Origin: Nemopilema nomurai
Taxonomy: Eukaryota; Cnidaria; Scyphozoa; Rhizostomeae; Rhizostomatidae
Length of the DNA stretch: 64,000 bases
Reading direction: 5' to 3'
Assembly: GCA_003864495.1 (NCBI GenBank)
Contig: ML133451.1
Location: 575,912-639,911 of the forward strand
Part shown: one piece after another, positions 60,605 through 64,000 of the stretch
Position numbering within the stretch: the stretch's first letter is position 1
Layout: every line of letters begins with the position of its first letter
The notes under the pieces: model-generated
Told to the model about the DNA's origin: nothing
Database searches by the model: none
Seen by the model: the letters and a program-made list of their open reading frames with translations, nothing else
Position numbers and translations under genes: made by a program

Positions 60605-62117
60605 TAGCAGCTTGTTGAGACGTGGAATCTACCAGAAACTTGAAACAAGAAGCTAGATAAGATATTTATCAAAGAACTAATTGAAGTGACGCTCATCAAA
60701 TTTGAATTGCCAATTAAAGACCTTTTCTTATGTGCCAATCTTCAAACGGTGTTTGTACATTTTTCTTGTCAAAGTGTTTTCTTTCATTTCCCGCAATATT
60801 TGGCTTTACACCCAACAGTGGCCTAACCACCGTTTTCCGGCCCCTCCACGTTTTCGCCTCCCTGCAAACTTTTCTTTGTAGGCTCTTCTAACAAAGCTTG
60901 TATCATCTCTTCTACTTACATGTCCAAATCCCTTCAACTTTCTCTATTTCACCATGTTCAGGGTATCATCCTTTGCACCTAGGACTTGCAGATACCAACG
61001 TACAACGTACACCCTTTAGACGTGCTTTACAACCACGTTGAGAATACAGTCATTTGCAAACACTGATCGTCTTTTCGCGTCTCCTAATCTAAGCGTCCAG
61101 GTCTCTGAAGCGTACATAGCACAATCAGAGCATTCCGAGTCTCCATTTGATTTGGTTTCATATGTCTTTTCTAGACCAGATGTTTTGTCTGGGTCTGCCA
61201 AATGCACTACTAGCAAGAGCTATTCTCCGTTTTAAGTCATCAACACATACAATAAACCGACGAGTGAGTGTGTTTTGGATGGTCACAACACCCATAGTAT
61301 TATCATACAATAGTTGAATGGTATTCACATATGTTGGGTTCACTCTTATCGCTAAAAGCATTTTCCAAAATGCATTTCTCCAGACTGGGCCAAATACCGA
61401 TTTGAAATCTATGAAACTGAATTGCGCCGGGATAGACCGTTCTTGGGCCTCCTATAGCTTGTCGGACAGCAAATATTTTCTTACCGTTCCTCGCCCTGGA
61501 CAGAAACCATACTGACCTCTTTTTATTTAACCCTTTCCTTTATTCTATCCTGCAGACCCTTTAGAAAACTACTGCAAAGCATCAATAAAATGGCTAAAGC
61601 CAGGTATTGCACAACCGAAGAAAGTCCACAATATTTCCAGCTTTGATTACCTCCGTACTTATTTCGGGCTTCTCGCATTTTGCTTTTGTTAATTGCCGAT
61701 TCAATTTTTGGAGTAATCATAAAATGTATTCATCCAGATCAATGTGAATTGCATTGAGCAATCGCGTCATTATTAAAGAAATTCTCGTCATTATTGAGTG
61801 ATGTGTTCTTCCAATAACTTTGTCATTTTAGCCAACTTAGCATGTTTTGTGCCATTTCTATCTTTTACCACAGATAATTGGTTGCTTGGCTCTCCTTCGA
61901 GTTCCTTATCTGTTTTGAGTAACATATGTCTATCCCCTTTCTTACCGCAATCCTTCAAAGAGTCTCGACTTTTTTCCGGAGTGCTTGCTCTTGCTCGTTT
62001 TAAAGTTCCTCGTTCAATGCTGAGTAAAGGGCTCGGCTTTCTGCATAAATAGGGTGTTCCGACATCTTTTCTCTGCCTCTTTTCTTTTACAACACATGCC
62101 TGCTCCCCTCGAGACAT
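60605..62117 (-). repeat. LINE reverse transcriptase relic, P4
   Basis: Same relic with the sequence under the hAT breakpoint of P3 intact, so it defines what P3 lost. It has a 108-codon linker frame (61791-62117), ITPKIESAINKS (61523-61720) and a C-terminal ETWTLRLGDAKRR segment. Not functional. Confidence 0.8.
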
Positions 62118-62601
62118 GCATTCTCATTTTTCCTGTTCCCCATGCCAAACGCTGTTTTGGAACATTTTTTTTGTATTAGTTTCTTCAAATTTCTAATAGA
62201 AGCAGTCAACTATACTTGTTCTTGCGACGCAAAGTTTTCGGGAGATTCCTCACTCAAATTGATCCAAATTGACCAAGTATATCAATGTTTATGCATGACA
62301 CTTCTAGCAGATGTTCTGAGGCTTGCCTTCATCAGTTTATGATTTAACGTTCCATTAACGTTCAAATATTTTTATGGTTTCTAGTTCTTTTGAGTAGAGT
62401 GCAGAATTGCCAAAGACATTGATTTTAGGTCTCATATTTCCCGTCCAACAATAGAAACGAAATGAACAAAAAGGAAAGTCAATAAAATATCGATTAACCT
62501 TTGTAATATAATGCTATCGCAAGCTTTTATACCCAAAAGCCTTTGTGAAACAATTTACATGTCAGGAATCAATGTTCAAATTAGTTCTCTCCTGCCTGCA
62601 G
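62118..62601. other. Spacer after LINE relic, P4
   Basis: No gene seen. The P2-type variants tttatgatttaacg and aaaaggaaagtcaat lie here. Confidence 0.45.
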
Positions 62602-62826
62602 CTAATGAACTCCACCTGCCCGGGTAGAAATCACACTCTTTCTATCTCCTAGACCGATCGCCTGCCAAGGCTGTCGAGTACCGTCCACCTGGAGCATCTG
62701 GTTTGAGGACAGAGACCAGCCTTTGCCCAAATCACCGCTCGCAGAACACTTATAGTTTATTATTAAATTAAGTTGCAATGCCACAATTGTCAGAACACTA
62801 ACAACAATTCTTCGACTTGCATGCAT
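62602..62826 (-). CDS. Possible small ORF with signal-like N-terminus, P4
   Basis: 74 codons, with one visible change from P1 (WQAIG for WQTIG). The basic-then-hydrophobic start MHASRRIVVSVLTIVALQLN is kept. Open in two of five copies only, so its status as a gene is doubtful. Confidence 0.25.
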   Translation of the reverse strand: MHASRRIVVSVLTIVALQLNLIINYKCSASGDLGKGWSLSSNQMLQVDGTRQPWQAIGLGDRKSVISTRAGGVH

Positions 62827-63776
62827 CCATCTCCCTCTAAGGGTATAATGCCGTACATAAAAAGAGATAATTCAGCTTCAATCACTGATAACTAGATATT
62901 TTAGAGTAGATAATGAGATTGTGCAATCAGGAAAAAGTTTGGTACAAATGAAAGCCGTAAACGAAAAAAGACGTCTCACAAAGAGTGGTAGTTCCTCTTG
63001 AAGTATCTGAAACCTTTATCATCTAAAAATACAGATGATGATCTACAGTTTATGGAAAAAGGTGCAAAGGCTATGAAGCCATAGATATAACTAGAAAATG
63101 AATTAGGGAATTACTTTTTGCATCTTCTGTTTCTGATAATTGACTGGATCACTCGTCTCTCCCACCTATCTTCATCATTCAAATGTTGAACAGTTCTTTA
63201 GTGTGTATTATAAAGTTTAATTTTTCAATGGTTTTTCCAGATTGGCAGCAATAACATATTCGTTGCAATTATGCATCTCTCTTTCTTTTGCTTGATTCAT
63301 CGTTATGTCTTTAATTTTCATTTCTAAAACATTTATCGGCCTTACTCTCTGCATTTGGTTGGGATAAGGTCAAATCGTACCTTGACCACGATTATGTGAT
63401 AGTAATGCTAGAAGTGACACAACAAAAGAGTCCAATTCCTAATTTCGAAGTTATAACTATCATAAAATCACTATGAAATTCAGAAAGATATATCTTAACA
63501 CGGGTCTCTCTTAAAAAGACAAGGTGACAACAGAAACTCAAATATCACATTTGTAATTGCAAAATGGACACTTCTTATTGCAATCAGACATTTAGGCTGT
63601 TTAATAATCACTGCAAACTAGTGTTGCCAGTGCTGTGACCCTTCTTTTGACCGTATAGTGAATGCAGATAAAAATTTAGAAAATCTCGCAATAACGAAAA
63701 TACGCTACTGTTTTTTAAGCCTCCTTTTGAAGAATTTGCATAATAGCAGTGCATGCTGCTCGGGGTCTCCTTGGAA
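62827..63776. other. Spacer upstream of gene B, P4
   Basis: No gene seen; matches P2 closely, including ataatagcagtgcatgctgc shared against P1 and P3. Confidence 0.45.
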
Positions 63777-63821
63777 ACATGGCGGCGGAATTACGTCAAA
63801 TGAATCCGTGCTTTAAATATC
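63777..63821 (+). promoter_or_regulatory. Gene B promoter elements, P4
   Basis: YY1-like AACATGGCGGC, CRE-like TTACGTCA (63792-63799) and TTTAAATAT (63813-63821). Confidence 0.5.
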
Positions 63822-63973
63822 GAAAAAAACCGTTACGACCTTTGTTGTGATCTTCTCAACTCGTTTGCTTCACGCAAATTTTACTTGAGACGAAAGCTTG
63901 CAAAATATTTTGAAAACAGAGTTTTTTCTGATTTTAATCAAAGATTATCCACTCTTGAATTATAATCTTTGAA

Positions 63974-64000
63974 ATGGAGTTGATGTGGAAACTTGATTTT
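63974..64000 (+). CDS. Gene B, P4 copy, first nine codons (cut by window end)
   Basis: MELMWKLDF of exon 1; the rest lies outside the window. Confidence 0.6.

Larger units (their letters stand above)
56000..64000 (+). repeat. Cassette copy P4 (cut by window end)
   Basis: P4 has the same order as P2, from the gene A promoter to the first exon of gene B, where the window ends. It agrees with P2 against P1 and P3 at several diagnostic positions. It lacks the hAT insertion of P3. Confidence 0.92.

Noticed and set aside
1..64000. Integrated DNA virus or plasmid in tandem
   Set aside because: No capsid, polymerase, helicase or packaging gene is visible, and the two genes have many small introns, so a cellular origin is simpler. 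Not fully excluded for genes A and B.
1..64000. tRNA, rRNA or small RNA genes
   Set aside because: I saw no cloverleaf boxes or rRNA-like blocks while reading both strands; a covariance-model scan was not possible.

Overview
The window is animal nuclear DNA. Genes are split by short GT-AG introns, the sequence is AT-rich, and relics of LINE, hAT and DDE-4/ISL2EU-like elements are abundant. There are no bacterial operons, rRNA, tRNA or CRISPR arrays that I can see. The LINE C-termini and the ZMYM1-like hAT transposase resemble families common in cnidarians and other invertebrates. The species cannot be read from the window.

Almost all of it is one cassette of about 15.5 kb, present five times. 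Copy I (1-9229) is inverted. P1 (about 9303-21689), P2 (21690-37169), P3 (37170-55999) and P4 (56000-end) run head to tail on the plus strand. I and P1 meet head to head around a 73-bp filler, and P1 begins inside an intron, so the array contains a broken fold-back. P1-P4 alternate between two sequence types (P1 like P3, P2 like P4), which suggests a dimeric higher-order repeat of about 31 kb, or 34 kb with the hAT insertion in P3. A collapsed or mis-joined assembly of two haplotypes is the main alternative.

Each cassette carries, in order: (1) gene A, five exons including a 27-nt microexon, encoding a 643-aa acidic nuclear-type protein with two strong SUMO-interacting motifs and a basic NLS; (2) a region of unknown nature with overlapping open frames on both strands; (3) a minus-strand LINE relic; (4) a small minus-strand ORF with a signal-like start; (5) gene B, seven exons, encoding a 529-aa protein with a helical N-terminus, an NLS and a very basic tail; (6) a hAT-type MITE; (7) a second LINE relic split by a TIR element with DDE-4 transposase remnants; then the promoter of the next gene A. 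I recognise neither gene A nor gene B as a known family. Their exon models rest on splice sites whose phases agree at every junction.

Gene A is fully open only in inverted copy I, and gene B only in P3. The other copies carry scattered small indels, which may be decay or long-read consensus errors. Both gene promoters have CRE/ATF-like TACGTCA sites just upstream of a TATA-type element. A two-gene cassette of nuclear proteins amplified in tandem with a fold-back recalls germline-expressed ampliconic or drive-related loci, but that is inference; nothing here shows sex linkage or expression.
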